Shown piece after piece: positions 8,215 to 20,045 of a DNA stretch of 64,000 bases (the first letter of the stretch is position 1; each line of letters begins with the position of its first letter). This DNA is from Eledone cirrhosa. Lineage: Eukaryota > Mollusca > Cephalopoda > Octopoda > Eledonidae. The notes beneath the pieces are model-generated. The model made no database searches, was not told the DNA's origin, and saw only the letters and a list, made by a program, of their open reading frames with translations. The position numbers were made by a program, and so were the translations under genes. The stretch lies in the NCBI GenBank assembly GCA_964016885.1, contig OZ024743.1, forward strand, positions 80,028,925 through 80,092,924. Reading direction: 5' to 3'.

Positions 8215-8632
8215 AAGGAGAAAGGGAGAGCAAGGATAAAAAGAAAGCAAGGAGAGCAAGGAGAAATGGAGAAAAGGAGAGCAAGGAGAGCAATGAGAAA
8301 AGGAGAGTAAGGAGAAAAGGCGAATAAGGTGATAAGGAGAGAAAATACAATAATGAGAAAAGGAGAGCAAGGAGGGCAGTGAGAAAACGAGAGTAAGGGG
8401 GAAAAGAGAGCAATGAGAAAAGGAGAGCAAGGAGAACAAGGAGAGAAAGGATAAAAGGAAAGCAATGAGAAAAGGAGAGCAAGGAGAAAGAGAGAGCAAG
8501 GAGAGCAATGATAAAAGGAGAGCAATGAGAAAAGGAGAGTAAGGAGAAAGGAGAGCAATGAGAAAAGGAGAGCAAAGAGAGAAAGAGAGCAAGGAGAGCA
8601 ATGAGAAAGGGAGAGCAAAGAGAGCGAGGAGA
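8215..8632. repeat. Polypurine minisatellite (GGAGAGCAAGGAGAAAA type)
   Basis: About 420 bp of diverged tandem 16-18 bp units built from AAGGAGAGCAAGGAG and AATGAGAAAAGGAGAG. The plus strand is almost all purine apart from one C per unit and the occasional T. Such tracts can adopt triplex (H-DNA) structures. Three minus-strand frames of 130-170 codons consisting of Ser, Leu, Phe and Cys are composition artefacts. Confidence 0.9.
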
Positions 8633-8633
8633 G

Positions 8634-9028
8634 TTTAATGCAAATATTGCTCAAGTTATGCTGGAAGCAGACAAAGGTGAAAAAATCAACTGAAGCGATA
8701 CATTCGCCACGAAAATGACTTTTCTTCCTTTACAAACATCGAGTTTCCGTCTTTTGTAACTCCTGGTACAAAAACTTTCTTCACGAGATTTTCTATCAGC
8801 ACCGATTTCCTCGACAAAGACCCTTCAACATGGAAGGATGATCCTGGTTACAAAAGTGGACTTGAAAAACTTGAGAAGACAGTTGTGAATGATGTTGCAG
8901 AAAGAGGTGTCAAACTCATTCAGGATTACAATAACATTCTCACAAAAGATGAAACTGAGAAACAATTTTTTTACAGATCGTTACTGAAAACCGTAAACCC
9001 TACCCAACTGCCAATAAATCCTCTCTAA
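8634..9028 (+). pseudogene. 3'-terminal coding fragment of an unidentified protein, frameshifted
   Basis: The plus frame 8681-9028 is open for 115 codons to a TAA and lacks an ATG start. It reads like real protein: mixed composition, W51 in TWKDDPGY (50-57) and a conserved-looking block VVNDVAERGVKLIQDYN at 68-84, followed by TKDETEKQF (88-96). Immediately upstream a different frame (8634-8690) reads FNANIAQVMLEADKGEKIN before a TGA. One indel near the A-run at 8680-8685 would join the two, so the copy is probably broken or carries a sequence error. I recall similar C-terminal blocks in uncharacterised proteins of several invertebrates, perhaps linked to mobile elements, but cannot name a family or function. 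No convincing splice acceptor lies upstream; the purine minisatellite abuts it. An AATAAA follows 73 bp after the stop. Confidence 0.6.
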
Positions 9029-9100
9029 TGTTCAATATTCAGTGTTCAGTGTTCACATTAGTGCTCACATTATGTTTTTGATTCTATAGAAATTATTGTA

Positions 9101-9106
9101 AATAAA
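9101..9106 (+). promoter_or_regulatory. Poly(A) signal AATAAA
   Basis: Canonical AATAAA 73 bp downstream of the stop codon of the coding fragment, followed by a GT-rich stretch (AGTTGTGTGCTTT near 9126-9139). This arrangement is normal for a transcript 3' end and supports the fragment having once been a last exon. AATAAA is common in AT-rich DNA, so it is suggestive only. Confidence 0.5.
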
Positions 9107-9524
9107 AAATGCGTTTCCTTTAGAGAAGTTGTGTGCTTTATTAAGAAAACCTAATATTTCTTAAGTTTTTCATGTTATTTCAGGAATTTTTCAAATTAAC
9201 TATTTGTAAATTTGATTCAGAACGTTTTTAAACATTTACTGGGGTTGCCTGGATGTGTCCACATAAATTTCTCTAAAAATAAAAAAGAAAATGGTCGAGA
9301 TAGGGAACAGTATACCGCTTTTGAACAGAATTAATCGTTGCGTATACTATGTTCCAACTTCAAGGTGTATGGGGGTCGCCTAACAATTGTTCGATTTAGC
9401 TGAAATTTTGCACACTCCATAATTTTGTTTATTGAAATATGACTAAGGGGTGGGAGCCGCAAAATGTTAACTTTCGGAAAATTACCATTGATAAGGGCCA
9501 CCCTAGTATAAAAAAAAAATATAT
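9107..9524. other. Spacer downstream of the coding fragment, no gene
   Basis: Sequence of mixed composition containing GTATGGGGGTCGCCTAACAA near 9367 and a poly-A at 9511-9520. The short minus-strand open frames here show only Tyr/Ile/Cys runs from the adjacent TA-rich DNA. Some of it may belong to the same element as the coding fragment. Confidence 0.4.
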
Positions 9525-9815
9525 ATATAAGTATGTATACGTACATACATATACGTATACAGACGTACAGAAGTATGTATATATATACATACATGCACAC
9601 ATAAATATATATGTATGTATGGGTTTACCGAACATTTATTATAATGCTCGGTTTGTTTGTAAACAAACATCCCGAATTAAGCCGTACAGTGTTTAGCAAT
9701 CATCGTTGCCCTTTTGCTCAACACTGACAAAGGAACGATGTACTAGTTTCAAGCTTATTAGCTATCGTCAGCACCGTAGACCTTCCTGCCAGATGATTGA
9801 ATGTCTGAAAGTATA
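9525..9815 (+). repeat. Direct repeat, copy 1 (~290 bp)
   Basis: Near-identical to 9955-10233, with an offset of 430 bp at the left end. Shared landmarks are GTATGTATACGTACATACAT, TTTACCGAACATTTATTATA, CATCCCGAATTAAGCCGTAC, GATGTACTAGTTTCAAGC and CCTTCCTGCCAGATGATTGA. Copy 1 has a 10-bp insertion near 9762-9771. No coding frame of note. Confidence 0.9.
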
Positions 9816-9954
9816 TACTTTCCTTATGCATATTAACGGCTGAGCAGCCTAATTTGCATATCGAGTGAGTTAATTGGCCGGACGCACCGAAAACGATAAA
9901 TGGAAAAAATGAAACGAAATTTCATTTCTCACTCTTAGTACGGCTGTTAGTTAA
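9816..9954. other. Spacer between the direct repeats
   Basis: 139 bp with an octamer-like ATTTGCAT (9850-9857) and a palindromic GAAATTTC. No gene or RNA recognised. Confidence 0.5.
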
Positions 9955-10233
9955 ATATAAGTATGTATACGTACATACATATATGTATACAGACGTACAG
10001 TAGTATGTATATATATACATACATGCACACATATATATATGTACGTATGGATTTACCGAACATTTATTATAATGCTCGGTTTGTTTGTAAACAAACATCC
10101 CGAATTAAGCCGTACCGTGTTCGGCAACCATCGTTGCCGTTTTGTTCAACACTGACAAAGGAGCGATGTACTAGTTTCAAGCTTATTAGCACCGTATGCC
10201 TTCCTGCCAGATGATTGAACGTCTGAAAGTATA
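9955..10233 (+). repeat. Direct repeat, copy 2 (~279 bp)
   Basis: Second copy of 9525-9815. The two copies sit in the same orientation around a 139-bp unique spacer, as would terminal direct repeats of a very short element or a local tandem duplication. Substitutions are scattered, so it is not recent. Confidence 0.9.
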
Positions 10234-10576
10234 AGGAGATAAGTATAAGACAGATAAGGAGCCGAAATACAAATAAAATATAGAGTTATTAATTCATATA
10301 GATACCCTGCAATTAACAAGCTCAAAGTATAAATACTGAGCATTATAATATTAATATGTGTAGAAGTAAACACAGTAAACCCGTGTCTAAAATTACTAGG
10401 GTAGATTACACCACAAATGTTATATATCATTCAACCTGATTCATATGGGAAGTTACAAGATTTCACATACATACCTAATCAATAATCATTTCATCTCCCG
10501 GACAGACTAAAGATTTAATCTGTTTCGCCCTGAATGAATCGTGATTGTAACAAGTAATCCGTAGGCATTTGTATTT

Positions 10577-10588
<12 letters not shown>
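10234..10588. other. Spacer, no gene seen
   Basis: AT-rich single-copy-like sequence. The minus-strand frame at 10146-10430 (94 codons) has no motif I recognise and overlaps direct repeat copy 2. Confidence 0.45.

Positions 10589-10609
<21 letters not shown>
10589..10609. repeat. (TA)n microsatellite
   Basis: Alternating AT directly left of the second palindromic repeat copy. Confidence 0.9.
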
Positions 10610-10805
10610 GGAGCGAGTAGGACCCCGACGGCTGAGATCAAGCCGTTTCGACGGCTAATTCTGGACTCAGTCCAGAATTAGCCGTCGAAACGGCTTGAGC
10701 TCAGCCGTCGGGGTCCTACTTGTTCCTATTACCCACTCTACTACCCTAAGTATTGAGTACTTTGGTGCGTTATGGTCCATCTGGTTCCTTACCACATTTC
10801 CTTCG

Positions 10806-10807
<2 letters not shown>
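10609..10807 (-). repeat. Palindromic (TA)n-associated repeat family, copy 2 (minus)
   Basis: Read on the minus strand it starts CGAAGGAA after the TA run at 10808-10840. It continues through GGACCATAACGCACC, GGGTAGTAGAGTGGG and CTCAAGCCGTTTCGACGG, matching copy 1 at 7800-7982. It ends in a large palindrome at 10610-10726 beside the other TA run, so this copy is bounded by (TA)n on both sides and may be complete. Confidence 0.8.
10616..10720. repeat. Near-perfect 105-bp palindrome
   Basis: Symmetric about C10668: positions x and 21336 minus x are complementary. The 52-base arms contain AGTAGGACCCCGACGGCTGA, AAGCCGTTTCGACGG and CTAATTCTGGACT, with a single mismatch near 10635. Pairing continues imperfectly to 10610 and 10726. 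Such a perfect GC-rich hairpin could extrude as a cruciform or fold as a very stable RNA. It corresponds to the 3' end of the repeat family. Confidence 0.95.

Positions 10808-10840
<33 letters not shown>
10808..10840. repeat. (TA)n microsatellite
   Basis: Alternating TA directly right of the second palindromic repeat copy. Confidence 0.9.
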
Positions 10841-10841
<1 letters not shown>

Positions 10842-10989
10842 CAGGCATGTCTGAATTAACAAATTATTTGCAGAAAGAAACCAAAGAAAATATTATATAT
10901 TAATTTATTTGTCTGTTTGTTTTTAACCTTTGTTTTGTTATTGTTTCCTCCAGCCTCTGAACAATGGAACAGTGTAAGAGTTTTTTTGT
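10841..10989. other. Spacer, no gene
   Basis: AT-rich, with no coding region or RNA fold recognised. Confidence 0.4.
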
Positions 10990-11485
10990 TGAGAGGATTA
11001 GAAGACATATACACATACACAGAGAGACACACACGTTTATACACACACATATATTCATGCATAGATAGACACACACAAACATATGCATTTATACGCACAC
11101 TCACACACACATGTGGACAACTACAAACACACACATACATGCCTGCATAGATAGAGACATAAACATACACATGTATAAACGCGCACACACACTCACACAG
11201 ACACATTCACGAAGATACGCATCTATACATTCACATACACACAAACACACATGCATGCATAGATAGATGGACATACTCAAACATACGAACGCACACACAC
11301 ATATATGCATACAAACATATACTCACACACATATATACAAAGATATATACACACATATATACATACATATACATACACACGTATTCACTCGCACTCAAAC
11401 ATCCTACATGCACGTATATACATATACGCACGTATATGCGCGTATATACATATACCCTCATAAGGAGACACACATACATACACAC
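10990..11485. repeat. (CA)n/(CATA)n low-complexity tract
   Basis: About 500 bp of ACACAC, ATACATACA and CACGTATAT-type sequence with several GCATGCATAGATAGA repeats (near 11055, 11141 and 11251). Cys/Val/Tyr/Met-rich open frames on the minus strand and Thr/His-rich ones on the plus strand are products of the simple sequence. Confidence 0.85.
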
Positions 11486-11621
11486 ACCCAGATTTATAGA
11501 AAGGTTAGTTTATATGGAAGGCGGCATTAAATTACAAACCTATCCAAATTTACTCTTGCAAGAAACATCATAAAATATCATTGTGGTGTTCCATACTTAG
11601 AATATATAACACTAAACATCT

Positions 11622-11810
11622 AAATTGATAATTGTTTCTACTTTTTACACAAGGCCAGCAATTATCTCAGTGCATTACTGGTACTTTATTTTATCGACCC
11701 CGTAAGGAAGAAAGGCAAAGTTAACCTCGGCGGGATTTGAACTCAGATCATAAAGGGCCGTAACTCTCTGCTGCAAAGCATGGCGTCCGCCCCGCTACCG
11801 ATACTGCCAA
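11622..11810 (-). mobile_element. tRNA-derived SINE (cephalopod type), second family, minus strand
   Basis: On the minus strand an A-box-like TAGCGGGGCGGA (complement of 11786-11797) is followed by a good B box, GAGTTCAAATCC (complement of 11733-11744). Then come GCCGAGGTTAACTTTGCCTT, GGGGTCGATAAAATAAAGTA and CCAGTAATGCACTGAG. This order closely matches the body of abundant octopus, squid and cuttlefish SINEs. The 3' end GGCCTTGTG...GTAGAAACAATTATC (to about 11622) also fits one of their tail types. This is the strongest pointer to a cephalopod source. The copy looks full length but diverged. Confidence 0.8.
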
Positions 11811-12374
11811 TACGACCCTGAATTGATAATGTTGTAATTGTTGTTCTTGTTTGGTGGTGGTGTAGGTTGAAATGTGAGTCGTGGAACCTTTTGAGGTCCC
11901 AACGACGAATGTGTCAGATGTTTCATCAACAGATACAACCTGTTTGTGGAATTACCCTGTACGAATTCCAAAGACACTAACACCCCTAACGTAGTTTAGC
12001 AGGGGATTCAGCATGAATCAGAGTGTGACAAGATATTTTAAGGGACAGGGTACTGTCAAAGGAATCTACCCCGTTTATTATCACTGGCTATACAGTCTAG
12101 TAAATCACATCTGTCAATGACCTGGGGACCCTTGACTGCAGTTGACCGTAGAGAAATGGCGTCAACATCTTTGTGAAACCATCTTTTATTCATAGTGAAA
12201 TAGTCACTGAGAGTTTAAGTCTAGATACCCTTAGAAAGACGGGTGGGAGTGTTAAATACTGCAGTTGGTCGACATACAACTGCCCCACAGTCTGGTCTTG
12301 GGACAGAATTAGAAAACATTATTTATTCATGCAAGAAGAAATATTTGTCAAATTTGAATTGATTCTGTTTTTGT
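11811..12374. other. Single-copy-like flank left of the satellite, no gene
   Basis: Normal base composition and no internal repeats. Open frames on both strands (for example 12173-12376 plus and 11795-11983 minus) are short and without motifs. This stretch gives a unique anchor for the left edge of the satellite array. Confidence 0.5.
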
Positions 12375-15300
12375 AACTGGAAATATACAGATGACAGAAT
12401 CTAGTGTGACACTCTACCTCCCTACACTGGGAATATAGAGATGACAGAATCTAGTGTGACACTCTACCTCCCTACATTGGGAATATAGAGATGACAGAAT
12501 CTAGTGTGACACTCTACCTCCACTGGGAATATAGAGATGACAGAATCTAGTGTGACACTCTACCTACACTGGGAATATAGAGATGACAGAATCTAGTGTG
12601 ACACTCTACCTACACTGGGAATATAGAGATGACAGAATCTAGTGTGACACTCTACCTCCTAACACTGGGAATATAGAGATGACAGAATCTAGTGTGACAC
12701 TCTACCTACACTGGGAATATAGAGATGACAGAATCTAGTGTGACACTCTACCTCCCAACACTGGGAATATAGAGATGACAGAATCTAGTGTGACACTCTA
12801 CCTACACTGGGAATATAGAGATGACAGAATCTAGTGTGACACTCTACCTACACTGGGAATATAGAGATGACAGAATCTAGTGTGACACTCTACCTACACT
12901 GGGAATATAGAGATGACAGAATCTAGTGTGACACTCTACCTCCCTACACTGGGAATATAGAGATGACAGAATCTAGTGTGACATTCTACCTCCCTACACT
13001 GGGAATATAGAGATGACAGAATCTAGTGTGACACTCTACCTCCACTGGGAATATAGAGATGACAGAATCTAGTGTGACACTCTACCTACACTGGGAATAT
13101 AGAGATGACAGAATCTAGTGTGACACTCTACCTACACTGGGAATATAGAGATGACAGAATCTAGTGTGACACTCTACCTACACTGGGAATATAGAGATGA
13201 CAGAATCTAGTGTGACACTCTACCTACACTGGGAATATAGAGATGACAGAATCTAGTGTGACACTCTACCTCCCAACACTGGGAATATAGCGATGACAGA
13301 ATCTAGTGTGACACTCTACCTACACTAGGAATATAGAGATGACAGAATCTAGTGTGACATTCTACCTACACTGGGAATATAGAGATGACAGAATCTAGTG
13401 TGACACTCTACCTACCTACACTGGGAATATAGAGATGACAGAATCTAGTGTGACATTCTACCTACACTGGGAATATAGAGATGACAGAATCTAGTGTGAC
13501 ACTCTACCTACATTGGGAATATAGAGATGACAGAATCTAGTGTGACACTCTACCTACCTACACTGGGAATATAGAGATGACAGAATCTAGTGTGACACTC
13601 TACCTCCCTACACTGGAAATATAGAGATGACAGAATCTAGTGTGACACTCTAGCTACACTGGGAATATAGAGATGACAGAATCTAGTGTGACACTCTACC
13701 TACACTGGGAATATAGAGATGACAGAATCTAGTGTGACACTCTACCTACACTGGGAATATAGAGATGACAGAATCTAGTGTGACACTCTACCTCCCTACA
13801 CTGGGAATATAGAGAAGACAGAATCTAGTGTGACACTCTACCTACACTGGGAATATAGAGATGAAAGAATCTAGTGTGACACTCTACCTACACTGGGAAT
13901 ATAGAGATGACAGAATCTAGTGTGACACTCTACCTACCTACACTGGGAATATAAAGATGACAGAATCTAGTGTGACACTCTACCTACACTGGGAATATAG
14001 AGATGACAGAATCTAGTGTGACACTCTACCTACACTGGGAATATAGAGATGACAGAATCTAGTGTGACACTCTACCTACACTGGGAATATAGAGATGACA
14101 GAATCTAGTGTGACACTCTACCTACACTGGGAATATAGAGATGACAGAATCTAGTGTGACACTCTACCTACACTGGGAATATAGAGATGACAGAATCTAG
14201 TGTGACACTCTACCTACATTGGGAATATAGAGATGACAGAATCTAGTGTGACACTCTACCTACACTGGGAATATAGAGATGACAGAATCTAGTGTGACAC
14301 TCTACCTCCCTACACTGGGAATATAAAGATGACAGAATCTAGTGTGACACTCTACCTACACTGGGAATATAGAGATGACAGAATCTAGTGTGAAACTCTA
14401 CCTACACTGGGAATATAGAGATGACAGAATCTAGTGTGACACTCTACCTACACTGGGAATATAGAGATGACAGAATCTAGTGTGACACTCTACCTACACT
14501 GGGAATATAGAGATGACAGAATCTAGTGTGACACTCTACCTACACTGGGAATATAGAGATGACAGAATCTAGTGTGAAACTCTACCTACACTGGGAATAT
14601 AGAGATGACAGAATCTAGTGTGACACTCTACCTACACTGGGAATATAGAGATGACAGAATCTAGTGTGACACTCTACCTACACTGGGAATATAGAGATGA
14701 CAGAATCTAGTGTGACACTCTACCTACACTTGGAATATAGAGATGACAGAATCTAGTGTGACACTCTACCTACATTGGGAATATAGAGATGACAGAATCT
14801 AGTGTGACACTCTACCTACACTGGGAATATAGAGATGACAGAATCTAGTGTGACATTCTACCTACACTGGGAATATAGAGATGACAGAATCTAGTGTGAC
14901 ACTCTACCTACACTGGGAATATAGAGATGACAGAATCTAGTGTGACACTCTACTTACACTGGGAATATAGAGATGACAGAATCTAGTGTGACACTCTACC
15001 TCCCTACACTGGGAATATAGAGAAGACAGAATCTAGTGTGACACTCTACCTACACTGGGAATATAGAGATGAAAGAATCTAGTGTGACACTCTACCTACA
15101 CTGGGAATATAGAGATGACAGAATCTAGTGTGACACTCTACCTACCTACACTGGGAATATAAAGATGACAGAATCTAGTGTGACACTCTACCTACACTGG
15201 GAATATAGAGATGACAGAATCTAGTGTGACACTCTACCTACACTGGGAATATAGAGATGACAGAATCTAGTGTGACACTCTACCTACACTGGGAATATAG

Positions 15301-16599
15301 AGATGACAGAATCTAGTGTGACACTCTACCTACACTGGGAATATAGAGATGACAGAATCTAGTGTGACACTCTACCTACACTGGGAATATAGAGATGACA
15401 GAATCTAGTGTGACACTCTACCTACACTGGGAATATAGAGATGACAGAATCTAGTGTGACATTCTACCTACCTACACTGGGAATATAGAGATGACAGAAT
15501 CTAGTGTGACACTCTACCTACACTGGGAATATAGAGATGACAGAATCTAGTGTGACACTCTACCTACCTACACTGGGAATATAGAGATGACAGAATCTAG
15601 TGTGACACTCTACCTACACTGGGAATATAGAGATGACAGAATCTAGTGTGACACTCTACCTACCTACACTGGGAATATAAAGATGACAGAATCTAGTGTG
15701 ACACTCTACCTACACTGGGAATAGAGAGATGACAGAATCTAGTGTGACACTCTACCTCCCTACACTGGGAATATAGAGATGACAGAATCTAGTGTGACAC
15801 TCTACCTACACTGGGAATATAGAGATGACAGAATCTAGTGTGACACTCTACCTACACTGGGAATATAGAGATGACAGAATCTAGTGTGACACTCTACCTC
15901 CCTACACTGGGAATATAAAGATGACAGAATCAAATGTGACACTCTACCTACACTGGGAATATAGAGATGACAGAATCTAGTGTGACACTCTACCTACACT
16001 GGGAATATAGAGATGACATAATCTAGTGTGACACTCTACCTACACTGGGAATATAGAGATGACAGAATCTAGTGTGACACTCTACCTCCCTATACTGGGA
16101 ATATAGAGATGACAGCATCTAGTGTGACACTCTACCTACACTAGGGAATATAGAGATGACAGAATCTAGTGTGACACTCTACCTCCCTACACTGGGAATA
16201 TAAAGATGACAGAATCTAGTGTTACACTCTACCTACACTGGGAATATAGAGATGACAGAATCTAGTGTGACACTCTACCTACCTACACTGGGAATATAAA
16301 GATGACATAATCTAGTGTGACACTCTACCTACACTGGGAATATAGAGATGACAGAATCTAGTGTGACACTCTACCTACACTGAGAATATAGAGATGACAG
16401 AATCTAGTGTGACACTCTACCTCCCAACACTGGGAATATAGCGATGACAGAATCTAATGTGACACTCTACCTACACTGAGAATATAGAGATGACAGAATC
16501 TAGTGTGACACTCTACCTCCCAACACTGGGAATATAGAGATGACAGAATCTAGTGTGATACTCTACCTACACTGAGAATATAGAGATGACAGAATCTAG

Positions 16600-19500
16600 T
16601 GTGACACTCTACCTCCCAACACTGGGAATATAGAGATGACAGAATCTAGTGTGACACTCTACCTACACTGAGAATATAGAGATGACAGAATCTAGTGTGA
16701 CATTCTACCTCACTACACTGGGAATATAGAGATGACAGCATCTAGTGTGACACTCTACCTACACTGGGAATATAGAGATGACAGAATCTAGTGTGACATT
16801 CTACCTACACTGGGAATATAGAGATTACAGAATCTAGTGTGACACTCTACCTACCTACACTGGGAATATAGAGATGACAGAATCTAGTGTGACATTCTAC
16901 CTACACTGGGAATATAGAGATGACAGAATCTAGTGTGACACTCTACCTACATTGGGAATATAGAGATGACAGAATCTAGTGTGACACTCTACCTCCCTAC
17001 ACTGGGAATATAGAGATGACAGAATCTAGTGTGACACTCTACCTCCCTACACTGGAAATATAGAGATGACAGAATCTAGTGTGATACTCTACCTACACTG
17101 GGAATATAGAGATGACAGAATCTAGTGTGACACTACCTCCCTACACTGGGAATATAGAGATGACAGAATCTAGTGTGACACTCTACCTACACTGGGAATA
17201 TAGAGATGACAGAATCTAGTGTGACACTCTACCTCCCTACACTGGGAATATAGAGAAGACAGAATCTAGTGTGACACTCTACCTACACTGGGAATATAGA
17301 GATGACAGAATCTAGTGTGACACTCTACCTACACTGGGAATATAGAGATGTCAGAATCTAGTGTGACACTCTACCTCCCTACACTGGGAATATAGAGAAG
17401 ACAGAATCTAGTGTGACACTCTACCTACACTGGGAATATAGAGATGACAGCATCTAGTGTGACACTCTACCTACACTGGGAATATAGAGATGACAGAATC
17501 TAGTGTGACACTCTACCTCCCTACACTGGGAATATAGAGATGACAGAATCTAGTGTGACATTCTACCTACCTACACTGGGAATATAGAGATGACAGAATC
17601 TAGTGTGACACTCTACCTACACTGGGAATATAGAGATGACAGAATCTAGTGTGACACTCTACCTACACTGGGAATATAGAGATGACAGAATCTAGTGTGA
17701 CACTCTACCTACACTGGGAATATAGAGATGACAGAATCTAGTGTGACACTACCTCCCTACACTGGGAATATAGAGATGACAGAATCTAGTGTGACACTCT
17801 ACCTACACTGGGAATATAGAGATGACAGAATCTAGTGTGACACTCTACCTACACTGGGAATATAAAGATGACAGAATCTAGTGTGACACTCTACCTACAC
17901 TGGGAATATAGAGATGACAGAATCTAGTGTGACACTCTACCTCCCTACACTGGGAATATAGAGAAGACAGAATCTAGTGTAACACTCTACCTACACTGGG
18001 AATATAGAGATGACAGCATCTAGTGTGACACTCTACCTACACTGGGAATATAGAGATGACAGAATCTAGTGTGACACTCTACCTACACTGGGAATATAAA
18101 GATGACAGAATCTAATGTGACACTCTACCTACACTGGGAATATAGAGATGACAGAATCTAGTGTGACACTCTACCTACACTGGGAATATAGAGATGACGT
18201 AATCTAGTGTGACACTCTACCTACACTGGGAATATAGAGATGACAGAATCTAGTGTGACACTCTACCTCCCTACACTGGAAATATAGAGATGACAGCATC
18301 TAGTGTGACACTCTACCTACACTGGGAATATAGAGATGACAGAATCTAGTGTGACACTCTACCTCCCTACACTGGGAATATAAAGATGACAGAATCTAGT
18401 GTTACACTCTACCTACACTGGCAATATAGAGATGACAGAATCTAGTGTGACACTCTACCTCCCTACACTGGGAATATAAAGATGACAGAATCTAGTGTGA
18501 CACTCTACCTCCCTACACTGGGAATATAAAGATGACAGAATCTAGTGTGACACTCTACCTACACTGGGAATATAGAGATGACAGAATCTAGTGTGACACT
18601 CTACCTACCTACACTGGGAATATAAAGATGACATAATCTAGTGTGACACTCTACCTACACTGGGAATATAGAGATGACAGAATCTAGTGTGACATTCTAC
18701 CTCCCTACACTGGGAATATAGAGATGGCAGAATCTAGTGTGACAATATACCTACACTGGGAATATAGAGATGACAGAATCTAGTGTGACACTCTACCTAC
18801 ACTGGGAATATAGAGATGACAGAATCTAGTGTGACACTCTACCTATACTGGGAATATAGAGATGACAGAATCTAGTGTGACACTCTACCTACACTGGGAA
18901 TATAGAGATGACAGAATCTAGTGTGACACTCTACCTATACTGGGAATATAGAGATGACAGAATCTAGTGTGACACTCTACCTACACTGGGAATATAGAGA
19001 TGACAGAATCTAGTGTGACACTACCTCCCTACACTGGGAATATAGAGATGACATAATCTAGTGTGACACTCTACCTACACTGGGAATATAGAGATGACAG
19101 AATCTAGTGTGACACTCTACCTACACTGGGAATATAGAGATGACAGAATCTAGTGTGACACTCTACCTACACTGGGAATATAGAGATGACAGAATCTAGT
19201 GTGACACTCTACCTATACTGGGAATATAGAGATGACAGAATCTAGTGTGACACTCTACCTACACTGGGAATATAGAGATGACAGAATCTAGTGTGACACT
19301 CTACCTATACTGGGAATATAGAGATGACAGAATCTAGTGTGACACTCTACCTACACTGGGAATATAGAGATGACAGAATCTAGTGTGACACTACCTCCCT
19401 ACACTGGGAATATAGAGATGACATAATCTAGTGTGACACTCTACCTACACTGGGAATATAGAGATGACAGAATCTAGTGTGACACTCTACCTACACTGGG

Positions 19501-20045
19501 AATATAGAGATGACAGAATCTAGTGTGACACTCTACCTACACTGGGGATATAGAGATGACAGAATCTAGTGTGACACTCTACCTACACTGGGAATATAAA
19601 GATGACAGAATCTAGTGTGACACTCTACCTACACTGGGAATATAGAGATGACAGAATCTAGTGTGACACTCTACCTCCCTACACTGGGAAGATAGAGATG
19701 ACAGCATCTAGTGTGACACTCTACCTACACTGGGAATATAAAGATGACAGAATCTAATGTGACACTCTACCTACACTGGGAATATAGAGATGACAGAATC
19801 TAGTGTGACACTCTACCTACCTACACTGGGAATATAGAGATGACAGAATCTAGTGTGACACTCTACCTACACTGGGAATATAAAGATGACAGCATCTAGT
19901 GTGACACTCTACCTACACTGGGAATATAGAGATGACAGAATCTAGTGTGACACTCTACCTCCCTACACTGGGAATATAAAGATGACAGAATCTAATGTGA
20001 CACTCTACCTACACTGGGAATATAGAGATGACAGAATCTAGTGTG
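16600..20045 (+). repeat. Satellite higher-order block A, copy 1 (3,442-bp offset)
   Basis: Rare variants recur exactly 3,442 bp later: CATTCTACCTCACTAC at 16701 and 20143, GTAACACTCT near 17979 and 21421, GTTACACTCT near 18401 and 21843, ACTGGGGATA at 19541 and 22983, and GGGAAGATAGAG near 19688 and 23130. Outside about 16.56 and 20.05 kb the correspondence fails. Confidence 0.85.

Noticed and set aside
8142..8654. Overlapping minus-strand Ser/Leu/Phe-rich frames of 130-170 codons
   Set aside because: All three frames are open because the purine tract has no stop on the minus strand; this is composition, not coding.
9331..9696. Overlapping 68-89 codon frames on both strands
   Set aside because: They run through TA/CATA simple sequence inside direct repeat copy 1, and copy 2 does not preserve them as coding.
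10500..10560. CTGAATGAATCGTGATTGTAAC, hammerhead-like
   Set aside because: Both core boxes are broken (extra A; GTAAC for GAAAC) and no stem I pairs.
10856..11530. Cys/Val/Tyr/Met-rich and Thr/His-rich frames
   Set aside because: Translations of CA and TA simple sequence on both strands at once.
12173..12376. 67-codon plus frame just left of the satellite
   Set aside because: Short, no motif, and it ends at the array edge; consistent with chance.
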